Below are positions 49,013 to 60,459 of a DNA stretch of 64,000 nt, piece after piece. The stretch comes from Lanius collurio (lineage: Eukaryota; Chordata; Aves; Passeriformes; Laniidae). The translations under genes were made by a program, and so were the position numbers. Location of the stretch: the NCBI GenBank assembly GCA_020086605.1, contig JACBWW010000069.1, positions 1,160,796 through 1,224,795 on the forward strand, written 5' to 3'. The notes below the pieces were generated by a model. The model saw only the letters and a list, made by a program, of their open reading frames with translations. It made no database searches and had not been told where the DNA came from. Numbering within the stretch: position 1 is the stretch's first letter; each line of letters opens with the position of its first letter.

Positions 49013-49487
49013 GATGAGGGTCCAGAATTCTACACCATGCTGAACAAATAGGCAATAAATTGATTTATAGAACACTGTAATGACCTTGTCTTTCTATCTC
49101 CAACCCTTTCCTCATAATTCCTAATACATGATTTGGGGGTTTTTGACTGCTATTAAGCATTGGACTGGCATTTCCACAGAAGTATAAAGAAACCTGTTGA
49201 TCATTGCATCTTTTTCCTGAGTAGTAGTGGCCAGTTTAAAGTGGCAGTGGTGAGCTTAAAGCTCCTCACTTCATAGTGAAGCCCAGATCTTGTCTCCCAG
49301 TGTGCATCCATTTACAGGTAGGTCTGCTGAATTTCACCCTCTATTTTGTTTATCAGTCACTCACTCCTGCCAAACTCTTTCACATTCTTTCACTATCCAT
49401 CAACAACTTTATTCCCCTGACTAAATCCTGCTTCATCACCAGATGTTCTCACTGCTTTCTCTCCTCCCCTGACCACTTATGAATTGA

Positions 49488-50140
49488 ATAGAACAGGCTC
49501 CAGCCCAGGGCTCCTCTGGTGAACTTCCCTCACTGCAAGAACTGAGTTATTTCTCTGTATCCTGTTGTTTTAAGTTGGTTACTTATTCATGCAAGGAGCT
49601 TCTCTTCTATTGCATGGATGCTGAATTTCATTAAAAGCCTTTTATGGGGAATTTTATGTACAGCCTTTTGGAATTCCCAAGCAGATCACATCTATCAGAT
49701 CAGTCTATTCACTTGTTCATCGATCCTTTCAAAGAACTCCAAGACATTTATAAGGTAGGGCTTCCCTTTACAGGTGCCATGTGCACTTCCCAAGTGAGTC
49801 ATATTTAGGCATGTGTCCATTACATTTTACTAATTTGTCCATACAAACTACACTTCTGTAGTTCTCTGAATCCTGGCTAAAATATTTTGAAAAACTGGTG
49901 TTACATTTGACCCTCCCAATGCTGGAAAAGACTGGGAAAATTGGAAGCTATAAGGCTCACACAAGTGACCCATGGAACAGCTGTTAAGAGAATATCTTGT
50001 CTTTATAGCCCACAGAAAGGGCCACAGCTCAGCCAAACTACTCAGTTCAGGCACCAGAGATCTTAATTGCCATGATTGCTTTTGCTCCCTGCATGGATAC
50101 TGCAAAAACTCTGCAAACATTCAAAACCTTAAACTCACTG
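49488..50140 (-). mobile_element. Ancient CR1/L3-like LINE internal fragment (ORF2 region)
   Basis: The plus strand reads aatagaacaggctccagccc, agggctcctctggtgaact, tttcaaagaactccaagac, ttccctttacaggtgccatg, acttctgtagttctctgaat, ttttgaaaaactggtgttac and tttgaccctcccaatgctgg. The order matches the antisense of the reverse-transcriptase-side region of old amniote CR1 elements, which read ttcaaagaattctaatag, atttccctttacaaaagccatg and aaatattggcgttacatt. It is heavily decayed with no surviving reading frame. It lies on the same strand as 44764-45213 and in the order expected for a more 5' part of one element. Confidence 0.7.
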
Positions 50141-50789
50141 CTCTACCCAGACACTGCTAGTTTACACTCCAAATTATTTAGGTTTTGTAAAAGCAGACAC
50201 TGAGGTCTTTGTTTGAGAAAAAATGCAAGTAAGTCAACAAATAAACAAGACAAAGATAGACCCTGGGGATAAACATTTCAGCTTGGGACATTTACAGTGT
50301 GGTTTCCATTATCAAACCCCAGTGATCCTGGTGAACAGGGAAGGGAATCTTCTGCAGCCACCCCAGTGAGCACATAGAGGGCAGCTACCAGGCCCCCAAC
50401 ATCCTCCTGTTCTTCATTTCCTACCCCAGGTGCTCAAAACAATGTTTTTGAATTATGTAGGTCCTTCTCAAAAATTAGGGATTCTTTCCAGGGTTTTTCA
50501 CATCTCCTGCTCTCCTATTCATTCCCCTCCTTGTGACTCCAGTTCCAGCATCCTCATGTTCCTTCCACATCTGCCAAATGTTTTCCAGTAACCACATCTC
50601 CCTGCCTCACCTTGTCCATACCTTTAACCCTTTCACCCCAAACCTCAACTACCTCATCCATTTACTTCCCAATTAGTTCATCTTCTCAGGGTAGAGACTT
50701 CCTTCCCTTGGGCTCTCAACATTTTAATGGCTGACTCTCAGCATTAATTCACTTTCTTTTATGTGCAATAGTGATGAAGGGTCAGACTA

Positions 50790-50910
50790 TACCCACTATT
50801 TTACATGTGACACTTAATCAGAGAGAATCTAAGTTACTGAGGCTCACAGAGACAATCTGTCACAGCAGAAAACTGGCCCCACGTCTCCTAGGTCCACAGG
50901 AAATGCTGTT
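50790..50910 (-). mobile_element. Possible MIR-type SINE relic
   Basis: The plus strand carries ctattttacatgtgacactt, then gttactgaggctcacagaga, caatctgtcacagcagaaaa and cacgtctcctaggtcc. The order recalls antisense MIR (a tttacagatgaggaaactgaggcac block followed by a gtctcctgactcc block), but divergence is high. Confidence 0.35.
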
Positions 50911-53119
50911 ATGATGGACCAACCCTCCTCTCTCAGGTGGTGATCCCACTGTGGAAGTGGCGGTCGCACGTGACAGAAAGAAATCAATTGTTCTAAATAC
51001 ACATAGCACACCCTGGTCCATGGTCAGACCTCTGTAGTGCTCAAATCACAGTTCTGGAAAAATGGAGTGGGTGCAGCCCCATCCTGAGATAAACTATTAG
51101 TATTCTGCAGCTCATCTAAAGGAAGGCATCCAAAGAAAATTCCTTTGCCAGCAGAGCAGGGCAGTGATTTTGTGTAAAAGGAGCCTCAGCAGTGGGTAAG
51201 CCAAGCAGCTCTGGGTTTGTGCTAATGATGACAGCTACACAGAACTGGGAAAGTTGGTAACTTTGCATGTTTCCAGATCATCTAGTTGCCCTTTTCAGGA
51301 GTGCTGTCCAACTGGAATGGCCCAAGGCCTCCTCTCACCCCTCCCTGGAAATGAAAAAGCATCTGGTATGTCCCACACTGTACCAATGGCCTGTAAAAAT
51401 TTATGTTATCCAGTTGGCCAGGGACTGGAAGAGCTAAAGCCACATTCAGGGACTGGTGCATTTGCTGAGTGCCTATGGAATGAAGGGAAGATGGGTCTCA
51501 GTCTCAGGACTGCACTCCTGCTCACGGGTCCCATGCCTGCGGACCCCTTGTCGTGCAAGCATTCCCAGACAGATCAGGGAACAAAGTGTCAGACTTCCTT
51601 AGATTACTCACATGAACCAAACAAGTGGGATTTGGCCTGAATACAGGAATCAGTCAGTTATCCACTGCTAAAATATAGTGGATAATTGAAGATGAAAGGC
51701 AGCTGTTAACAAACAGCAGACCAGAATATTATACTATTCAATAGCACTAGAACTGAGCAGCACATGGAAAAGTACATTCCTATCCATCTGAAATGTCAGG
51801 ATAAACTTTGATAAACAGGACATCATTATCAAGTTATGGATCAGACAAAGTGTCCTCTGCCACACAGATGAGAGTGAATGTTGTCACCCACAAAGAAGGT
51901 TATGCCAGGAACTGGCCCCTCTTGCCTGGACACAGTGGGAGAGCTGAAAGTTGGGGACAAAGGGAAAGGCTAAGAGTTTCTCCTGCTGCTGGGAAGAAGG
52001 AGAGGACAGCAAGACAGCTGCTGTTGCTGCTGGGAAAGGCACCTCCTCCAAGCATCCCAACTTCTCCATCAAAGTATTAGTGGAAGAGATGGCTTTCCCA
52101 AGATCTGGCATGCACCAAGTAGGCAGCAGGGCCAGGAGTCTGCCAGCTCCAAACCAGCTTTGCCTAGAACTACAACCTGCTGTGGTCCAATTCAATATTC
52201 AGACCAGATGTATGAGTCTGCCAAGGACCATATCCTGCCCCTGGTGTTTCTTCTCACCAACAGAAACACAGCCAGCACTAGATGCTGGGGAATCCCCATC
52301 TCTCCATTTGGCCACTCCCACACAGGATGTCTGAAATTCCTCCTGATATCCCATGATGACATCCCTGTGCTGTCCCATGGCACAGAGCATCTGCTAAAAT
52401 CCACCATCCTGCTACATGTGCACAATCTCCCAGCTGGGCAGCTGCAAAGACCAGCCCTGTCAGGTCCTGCCCAGGCCTGGCCACAGCCCAGCTGATCTAA
52501 ACAGGCAGAGAAGTGTCACTCTCATTCACTACGAATGACACAGCCACAGGGTGAGACTGAGCTTTGGCTCAAAGCCTTCTGTGTGATCATTCCTGCACCA
52601 CCCCCAAGGAACTGGGAGAATCGAGTATGACCCCTTCCCAGCTCACCACTTGTTGCAGAGTGGGGGGAAATATGGAAATCCTGTGGCCAGAACATCTTGT
52701 TTTTTCCTCATTCCAGCTCAACTCCACTGGCTGGCGCACTGTGAGAGAAATGACATAGCTAGTGTTTCTTCCTGAGCTTCTTCACCACTTCCCTGCTTAT
52801 CTCTGCACCATCACTCTGCCCCTCATCTCTGGGGGAAGTGGGCAATGAGAAGCTCCCTTTCTGGGTGGGAACTTTGCACATCCTCATGCAGCTGTGCTAT
52901 GGCTGGTCCTGTCAAGCACATTCTGCAGAGATGATTCAGTCGCAGTAAACTCACCACAATCTGTGTCTTTTCCTTTTTTAAACGTGATCATGCCGTTTCT
53001 AAGAAAAGACCAATAGCTTTTATAAGCCCTACAAATATTCACCTTTAAAAATGTACTCCTTCTTACTGGAGAAATTACTTTTATGTCTATTTTTAAAGTA
53101 CAAAGGAGTTGTGGTTCTC

Positions 53120-53175
53120 CATGCGGTTTTACAGTTTATGGTCCCACACATTTTGCAAACTGTAAAATACGGATG
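53120..53175. repeat. Hairpin-forming inverted repeat
   Basis: Perfect 11-bp arms ttttacagttt (53127-53137) and aaactgtaaaa (53157-53167) surround a 19-base loop. The match extends outward, imperfectly and with one gap, to 53120 and 53175 (catgcgg against its complement in cggatg). It may be a remnant of a small non-autonomous DNA transposon, but no target-site duplication is evident. Confidence 0.55.
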
Positions 53176-53733
53176 TTTCCCTAGTGGAAAAATTTCACTA
53201 TAAAAAATTCATGGAGCTTCCTGTTTTCACATGGGGCTTCAGTATTTTCTCCTTAAAAAAAATATCACCCCTATGGAAGAATCTGGTAGAGCTTAATGGC
53301 AAAGGAGCAGCATGCTACAGATGTGGGAAGTGTCCTACAAAATGCAACGGGAAATTATAACTTCTGTTAAGAAAATCATCAAGTAATTCAGAAGTCCCTA
53401 TTACAGTTTTCATTTTCAGATTTGTACCTTTCTATAGGAGGTTATTTATCATTACAAATTGACTGGGTTCAGCCTTGTTACATCTCATGTTCCACTGAAG
53501 TAGAACAGACAGAACAGAGCTCGCAGCTCAGGAGTGCTTTGGGACACACACCACGGGGACAGAGGGACCTGCCAGGATCCCGGTGTGTGCAGCATGTGTA
53601 ACAGTGACTCCACAGAGCAGGGTGACAGGAGGGACCAGGACAGCCCCTGGAAAAGGATCAGCAGGACACTAAGCATATGAGAGGCATTGGACACAGCACA
53701 GGCTGCACAGGCTTATAGCAGAGGGACTGAAAC

Positions 53734-54054
53734 ATCATAGAATCACAGATTCATAGGATGGGTTGGGTTGGAAGGGACATTAAAGTCCATCTCATTCCAA
53801 CCCCCTGCCATGGGCAGGGAAACCTTCCACTACCCCAGGTTCCTCCAAGCCCTGTACAAATTGGCCTGGAACACTTCCAGGGATGAGGCAGCCACAGCTT
53901 CTCTGGCAACCTGTGCCAGGGCCTCACCACCCTCACAGGGAAGAATTTCTTCCCAATATCCCCTCTAACCTGGCTCTCTGGCAGTTTGAAGCCATTCCCC
54001 CTTGTCCTGTCACTGTCTTACCCCTTCCTTAGGAAATCTCCTCTTGTTAGGACT
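53734..54054 (-). mobile_element. CR1 LINE 3' fragment
   Basis: The plus strand reads aacatcatagaatcacagat, gggttgggttggaagggaca, ccctgccatgggcagggaaa, ggcctggaacacttccaggg, gcagccacagcttctctggc, ggcctcaccaccctcacagg, ttcttcccaatatcccctct and ttcccccttgtcctgtcact. About 320 bp of minus-strand CR1. The 8-bp terminal repeat is present about three times. Confidence 0.96.
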
Positions 54055-55084
54055 GGCTGGAGGAACCTCAGAGAGGCAGAGGAAGAAAAATGTGCCACAG
54101 GAGAGTAATCAAGGAGGTCTTGAAGTCTCCTGGGATATCTGGGTGTCTGATGTGACTTAGATACCACTCATTACTCAGGGCTTAAAGTGCTTAAAGGCAA
54201 ACCCTCTCTCTCCTCCTCTTCTCCTTTCTATCCTTCACATCTCACTTGTGTACAAGAGTGACAAAGTGACTTGTGGCAGCAGCAGGATGTCACTGCATGG
54301 CCACCCTGTAAAGGAGCATTCTGAGCAAGATGAGGACTGATCCAATAGCCCAGAGAAACTCCACTACAGCCTGGGGTGAGAACTGGCTTCCTCCCTTCCT
54401 CCTGGAAAGCAGGATCCTAGATTACAGCAATGACAGCAGCAAGAATAATATCTTGCCTGTGTGCTCAAAGCCCTGCCTGGATTTTTTTGTGGCTGTACAA
54501 ATGGGCCTGTTGACAAATACTAGTGCTCAACACAGCCTTTGCTTCCCGTGTATCAGTAAATCATCACGGCTGCAGCAAAGCTATGAGTATTTGTCTCACA
54601 ATACTTTATGTACCACCATGATCTGAGCTCTCACAGCTGCCTTTTTCACTTCAGCAATGCAGGGATACCTGGGCATACTTACAGCCTTGTTTTATCACAT
54701 ACTCACCATATAATGTTGTCACATAATGCTTATCACATAAGACTATTGGCATTTTCAGTGTAGCTCAGAGGGGAAGCCCACCAGCTGGGTAAAAAATCTT
54801 TTCTAGAACTTTTTGCACCTGGAATAATGTCTTGAAACCTCTACAAAATCTTGTGAAAGGGATTCTTTTGTCACAGAAAGAACTATTTTTTTTTGTTTTT
54901 TCATCTCTCATCCCAAATGAATTTGCCAAATCAGAATATTCAGCGCTGTCAATAGAGATTGTGCAAATTCAGTTCAAGACTGTAAATCTAGAATCTGTTG
55001 TTCAAATCTGCAGATAACATGAGGCTGATTGCAGTGCTGTAAGACACCTAGGAGTCACATTGGAACAGCCTTCACTACACAAAA

Positions 55085-55175
55085 GCCCTGGAAATTTAGG
55101 TAAGGGGACACAGACATCAAGAAATGTACTACAGTCACACAGCCAAGCAGTGTAGAGCCAACAATTGAAAAATTC
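55085..55175 (-). mobile_element. Probable MIR-type SINE relic
   Basis: The plus strand reads ggtaaggggacacagacatc, aagaaatgtactacagtcac and acagccaagcagtgtagagc. This parallels antisense MIR (gaggcacagagaggttaag, then ggtcacacagcaagtcagtggcagagcc). Diverged but in the correct order. Confidence 0.5.
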
Positions 55176-55456
55176 TTCTTTATTATTTAATTTTTAAAAG
55201 TATTTTTTGCATTCCCTTTCCAATTCTCTGCTTTTCTGCACTGTCCCAAGGGCTGACCACAGCTGGGGACGGGGATTTCTCTGTAGGTTCTTCTGTATAT
55301 ACACAGGCTGTGCAGGACTGTGGTGCATAAACTAGTCATCGATTTCTCCACACCCAAGCCCTCTACAAGCTTTTCCCTTTGGGCTGGGAAACAGCACAGC
55401 TTCACATCCCAGAACTCAAACTCAATTCACTTCCTACTCCCCCCTATATTCCTCCC

Positions 55457-55487
55457 TTTTTTTTTTTTTTTCTTTTTTTTTTTTTTT
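55457..55487. repeat. 31-bp T tract
   Basis: Thirty T bases with one C at 55472. On the minus strand it reads as an A tail. It could be the tail of an old retroposed copy lying at higher coordinates or a simple expansion, as no clear transcript-like sequence is recognisable next to it. Confidence 0.9.
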
Positions 55488-55695
55488 ATCTGAATGGCCA
55501 TAAACTTCACCAGCAGATTCCATACGGGTTATGTTACACCACCACCTGACTCCAAATCAATTACAGTCCAAAGGGATAGAGTTGCAGAGAGTCTGTGAAG
55601 CCCAGCCCTGGGGTTTCCATGAGGGACAGAGAAACTACAGTGCTAAGAACAGAGCCAGGAGATCCAGCTGAAAGAACTGAGTGATTTCACGATGA

Positions 55696-55790
55696 AAGCA
55701 TGGACTGGGAGGCAGGAGAGCCAGGTCTGTGTGCCCTGCTGCTGACTGCCTGCATGAGATCAATCTCTTTATTTCATATCCCAGTATATG
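55696..55790 (+). mobile_element. Possible MIR-type SINE relic
   Basis: The sequence gcatggactgggaggcagga, gagccaggtctgtgtgccct, gctgctgactgcctgcatga follows the MIR sense order (a ggactgggagtcaggagacctggg block, then ctctgccactgactcgctgtgtga). Diverged. The 3' half is not recognisable. Confidence 0.45.
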
Positions 55791-57958
55791 GCCCCTTGCA
55801 CACCCAGAGTCCCCCATTTCTGGGGCTTCTCAATGCTATCATAACCCAAATATTTCATTATAAGGATACAGAATGTTTTCTGAAGGACAAAGGCTCTGTG
55901 AGGTCTGAGATTCTGTTTCAACACAACACCAGAGATTTCCACTGCAATTCTAGGAAATATGAGCACACCGACCAGTAAGAGCTACCAGAATAACCCATAT
56001 TCTTCTCAGACATCCATCATTAGAGGGAAATCACAGGAAGATGAGGATGGAAGGGACTCAATTCACTACGTTCTGCTTCCTGCTGTTACAAACAACTGTG
56101 TCATACAATCCTTTTCATAAGTCAGACCTGACAAACAAACAGGTGTATTTTACAAGGCTGCAAGAAGTGCCTGTGAAGGGTTACAGCCACAGAGATGAGA
56201 TTAGGCAGGTTTTGGATGCCACAGATCTCATGAATGGGGCCCTCCAGCATCTATACCAGTTGTGCATCACACCAGAAACAACACAGAGCACAGAGGGCAC
56301 CTGGCTTTGTGCTTATGCACAGAAAAGGCTGAGCACAAGGATTGCTCATCTCTCCTTCTTCATGGTTTCCCAAGAGAGACTGGAAAAGGGATAGAAAATA
56401 CGGTATTTCTTACAACCCTGGGACACACAATGCTCAGCACAGCATTGTGTGGCACCCTGTTGAAACAGCAAAGATAATTTTCGCCAGTCTCAGCAGAAGC
56501 TGTAACATTCCTAATGAAATTAAGTTCAGCTCCTTCCCATCCAGTTCTCTTCAGCTCCTTTAGCCTAAGGTTGAACTCACCAAATCCAGAAAAATTTCTG
56601 AGACTCACAGCTCTTTATCTTTCATTTATCTCACTGAATGGAGAAAAACAGCAATTACCGGGTGGCAAGAAAGAAACAAATACAGGGCCTGGTGAAATGT
56701 GCCGCATCTCTGCATGTCCCAGTGGGGCACAGCCTGAAGTCTTGGCTCAGTTTTTAACTCAGCACAGCTTGGAAGGATATTAAAGAAGGGGAAATGAAAG
56801 AAAAGAGAAGATTTCTGGATAAACCAGTGGAAGATGCGGTTGCTAAGCACCTGTTTGATAAGTTACATAAAGAAACATGACACATCACCCAAAAGCCCAA
56901 AGCCAAATTTCTCTCTGGCCTAACTATACTAAATCAATCAAATTACCCAAGGAATGACCTTAGTTCAACAGACCTCTGCCTAGCAGCCACTCAGGGTTTG
57001 CCCTTCCCAGTTTTAGCACTGTTTCTCCAAAAGAATTGCGATGGAGACCAGGGAGTTCACCGGAAAGTCAGCCTTTGTAGATTTGGAGTTAGGGGAGGGG
57101 AAAGGAGGGGGTTTACAGTTCCTCTCTTGCCAAACCTGCCCTGAACTTCCCTGCTGCAGGAACTCCGAGCTCAGCACATACGTTAGCGCCTTTCAGGGCA
57201 TTCAAACCAACGGAAGCACAGAAAGGGGAAAAAATCTTCCCTCGCCAGCTTTTGATACAACCTGGAAAACAAACAGCTTGGAAGAGTTCCTTTTTCCTCA
57301 GCAGTGAAAATCGTGGTAAAGCACCATCTTGATAGTTCCCAAAGAGATTCATTTACAAAGATCAGTATAGGGGAGGCTTGTTTAGTCTCCCGAGATGTAT
57401 CTCATCCTCTGACAATTCACTGAGACCTTTGCTGTATCTCGCTATATGTGTATCATTATCTGCTCTGATACCTGAGCTCCTATGCAACAGTCTTACTCCA
57501 AGTAATCCAAACTATCCCCAAGGCATGGCACACACAGAATGGTCAGGGGAGAGAGGGGAGGAGGGGTAGCGGACTTCCCTCGTTTGCCGCTGGAAATCAG
57601 CATTTTAGGGCCTTGTAGTCATTTCCTTGCTCGTGTGAGGAAACTTTTTGTACATTTATATAAAATAGGAGGCCAGAAGTGCACACCCCCATCTTACTTC
57701 CTAATATATTATGTTCTCCCCTGCCGAGTCCTGGGACTTAGTCTGGATTTGGTAACTGAAGTAATATAAATGTTAGCTAAGAAGTATTCCAGCAATATGG
57801 TTCCAATTTAAGCTTCTTTTGAAGTCTAAAGAACTAATATGTCTCAGAGATTCTTCACTGGATGTTTAGCTCTAATGTAATTTGTGCAGGAGTGCACACT
57901 GCTCTCTAGAAGGCCTTCTGCAATGTTCCAGAAAACAGGTTCCTTCCCAAGCAGGATG

Positions 57959-58080
57959 GAATCACAGAATCCCAGAATGGTTTGGCTTGGAGGAGACCTT
58001 AAGGATGACTGAGTTCCAACCACTCTGCCACAGGCAAGGCAACTTCCACTAGACCTGGTTGCTCAGAGCCCTGAGTCCTT
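57959..58080 (-). mobile_element. CR1 LINE 3' fragment
   Basis: The plus strand reads gaatcacagaatcccagaat, ggtttggcttggaggagacc, ttaaggatgactgagttcca, ccactagacctggttgctca. About 120 bp of minus-strand CR1, fairly diverged. Confidence 0.92.
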
Positions 58081-58779
58081 GAGGTTGCAGAGCAACCAAG
58101 AGCCCCAGCCCTGGCTGATACTCACTGGACTCTTGTGAATTTTGAGGCTTTGCTTATGGAATGGTGTCCTATTTGCCAGGCCTTGTGGATAAATGAAGGC
58201 TGCATCTTGCCACTGGTTTCACTCCCCTTTTCCTCTTGTTTTTCAGAGGCCAAACAAGCCACCTCTGAAGGAAGCCATGCTCTGCAAGCTGTTTGCACTT
58301 TACTTCAATAACATGCTTCTTGCAACGCTGCCTTTATTTGTGTAGACATGCATTCTCAAGGTTTGCCTGCCCCCTTTTCCTCCCTCACACCCCTACGGAG
58401 CCCCTGCCTGAATCCAAGTAATGAGCTAACCCATGGAACTCATTGCCCTTTATCTTGCTGGGGAACGTGCACCTTTTGAACTGCCATCTGCAGATTGTGT
58501 TGATGCACTGACTTGTTAACTGTGCCATACTGTGAAGGAAATGGCATGATTTAGATCAAGTGCTCTGGACGGCTGTTCATAAGAAACACTTGAGCCAAGC
58601 TGTTACTGCTCAGGATGTGCCCTGGGGAGAGGGGTTTCGTTTCGGGTCATGCTCTTGCCTTGTATGAGGGCAGGCGCAAAGTACTGAAATCACAGTCCTT
58701 CCCTGAAGCTGAGGGGAGGGGGGAGGAGAAACATTATGAAACCATAGAAGCGAAGCTGCCAAATTAACTTCTCACCCTT

Positions 58780-59480
58780 TCAATCACACTCCAGAGGATA
58801 AAAGCCTAACATTTCTGCCTCAGAAACAGGCTCAGTTTACACCAAACAAGTTATTTCTCTAATTTATCAGACTTGCCAGCTATCATTCTAATTATTGGAA
58901 ACCTCAGACTTTTTATGAAGTCAGATGTACAGCGTTATTTGCATGGTTGTAACGTATCACCAGATAAATAGGTCTTGGGGAAAGAAAGGCTTTTTAGAAA
59001 GGGATCTGCAGGTTTCTTTACACAGTTAGGGATTTAAGAACACTATCACTGTGAAAAAAAAAAAGTGGTTCTGGATTTAATTTTCTTTAAAAAAAATGCT
59101 ACTTCCAACATAATGTAACATAGCTCAACATGAGAGGAGGAGACTATGATGGAAAGCTCATCAAAAGACTCCCGTTGACTTTCACTGGCTTTGGATCAGC
59201 CCTTAATTCTTTATCTTCCTTCGCCTAGTAGCACAATGATGGAAACAAGCTAACACCCAGGAGCCAGGCCAGGCGGAGGAGGAGGAGGCTGCAACAGCCA
59301 TTGGGAGCAGCTGCTCGCCCAGCCATTCCCAACACAAACACTGATTTGTCCGTTCTATGTAAATGGATGATTAGAGTCATTCTCTAAGACAAATTTACTT
59401 TTCTGCACACTCTAAATCTGTTTAGTCACTTTAAAGGTGTCAATTATTGGAGCATGCTAAGACTATGAATTTCTTAGTAA
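58780..59480. promoter_or_regulatory. Candidate conserved noncoding region
   Basis: Two stretches look enhancer-like. 58780-58985 has ccagctatcattctaattat, a cgttatttgcatggttgtaa block with an atttgcat-type octamer core, and a retained CpG in gtaacgtatcacc. 59330-59480 has gtaaatggatgattagagtc and ttaaaggtgtcaattattgg, which puts a T-box half-site (aggtgt) next to a homeodomain core (caatta). The region also includes an old palindromic-repeat relic and a GC-rich piece (59255-59330). Conservation is only inferred. Confidence 0.35.
59168..59204. repeat. Relic of an ancient palindromic amniote repeat
   Basis: The sequence actcccgttgactttcactg, gctttggatcagccctt closely follows the arm cccattgacttcaatgggctttggatcaggccctt of the palindromic repeat family also suspected at 3302. 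Only one arm is evident. Confidence 0.6.
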
Positions 59481-60459
59481 TAGCTTTAATAACATTTTGA
59501 AATGAAAAGCAGATACCTTGAAGTTGGCTTACTTTGAAAAGACATATGAGTAGATCTGGTTTTAATTTATGTCCTATTCTACATCTGGAATCCCTTATAA
59601 TTAAAACTAAAAGCTGGACTACTACTTCCACCTGTCAAATGATGAAAAGATGAATGCACTAATAGCTTACTAAATAGCCCAACATGATCGAGTTTACTTT
59701 CCCATTCTATACAGTAAAAAAGGATTTTGGACAGGAGGCTAAAGGTCTTTGGTCATTACTAATAACATACTTTCAGTATTAACCTACATACCCCACTACC
59801 AGCACCACCACCGGCACCTTTTAGCACCATGATCTCTAAACTGCACTTTGCATTTTGATCACTTGTGTATATTCAGCTCTGCTGCTGCAGCCTCTCAAGC
59901 TCTCCTAATCTACAGGTGGATTTTCTTCCCTATAACTATTTTCAGCCATTCCATATTTTTCTTCTTCTCATCTTATTCTCTCATTAACTACTTTAATCCA
60001 TCAAGTTTTCCATCAGTATTTCTAAAGCACTCTTATCCCAAATGACAGCTTTCTCACTGATGTGAGCAGTTCAGGGCATGGGGCAACTTGGACTCTATTT
60101 TTGCAATCTTCTGGTCCCATTCCTTTATGATCCCATTGCCTCCTGTTCCTGTTGATCCACTTGCCTCATCTTACTACAATGGCTGATTCATGACAATTTC
60201 TCTGGATGGATTTGCACAGAACCAAACAAATCTGGACCCTCAAAAGTTAAGTAGGGCCTTGAGGTACCAACAGTATAAATAAAGTGACAGCTGTTGGATT
60301 AATGGTTAAAACACAATAAAAATACTCTCCTACAGAAATACTGACCACTTTTTCCCTAATGTGTTGATATATCACCCATGGGTCTTTATAGGTGCACAGT
60401 CAGCCTATGAATCTTATAGGGGAATCCAGGAGATTCCAGCTCTTCAGTGAGAGCACACA

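Larger units (their letters stand above)
49013..53733. other. Noncoding DNA with ancient LINE and weak MIR relics
   Basis: Holds an ancient CR1 piece (49488-50140), a weak MIR-like stretch (50790-50910), a hairpin (53120-53175), and otherwise nothing recognisable. Open frames of up to 128 codons (51254-51640, 51951-52334, 52160-52495) overlap in different frames and strands without any known domain. 53485-53694 is GC-richer and could be part of an old repeat I cannot name. Confidence 0.45.
54055..57958. other. Noncoding DNA with MIR relics and a T tract
   Basis: No gene recognised. It holds two MIR-like relics in opposite orientation (55085-55175 and 55696-55790) and a 31-bp T tract (55457-55487). 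57010-57250 retains several CpGs (aattgcgatgg, tcaccggaaag, tacgttagcgcc) and is a weak regulatory candidate. Open frames of up to 117 codons (56041-56394) have no known relatives. Confidence 0.5.
58081..60459. other. Noncoding DNA, candidate conserved stretches
   Basis: No gene recognised. 58780-59480 looks enhancer-like (separate entry). A palindromic-repeat relic lies at 59168-59204. An A run lies at about 59054-59064 and a short GGA run near 59275-59288. Confidence 0.5.

Noticed and set aside
53485..53694. Possible LTR or exon in a GC-richer minus-strand frame of 69 codons
   Set aside because: No LTR ends, primer-binding site or known domain seen. Kept only as a remark in the regional entry.
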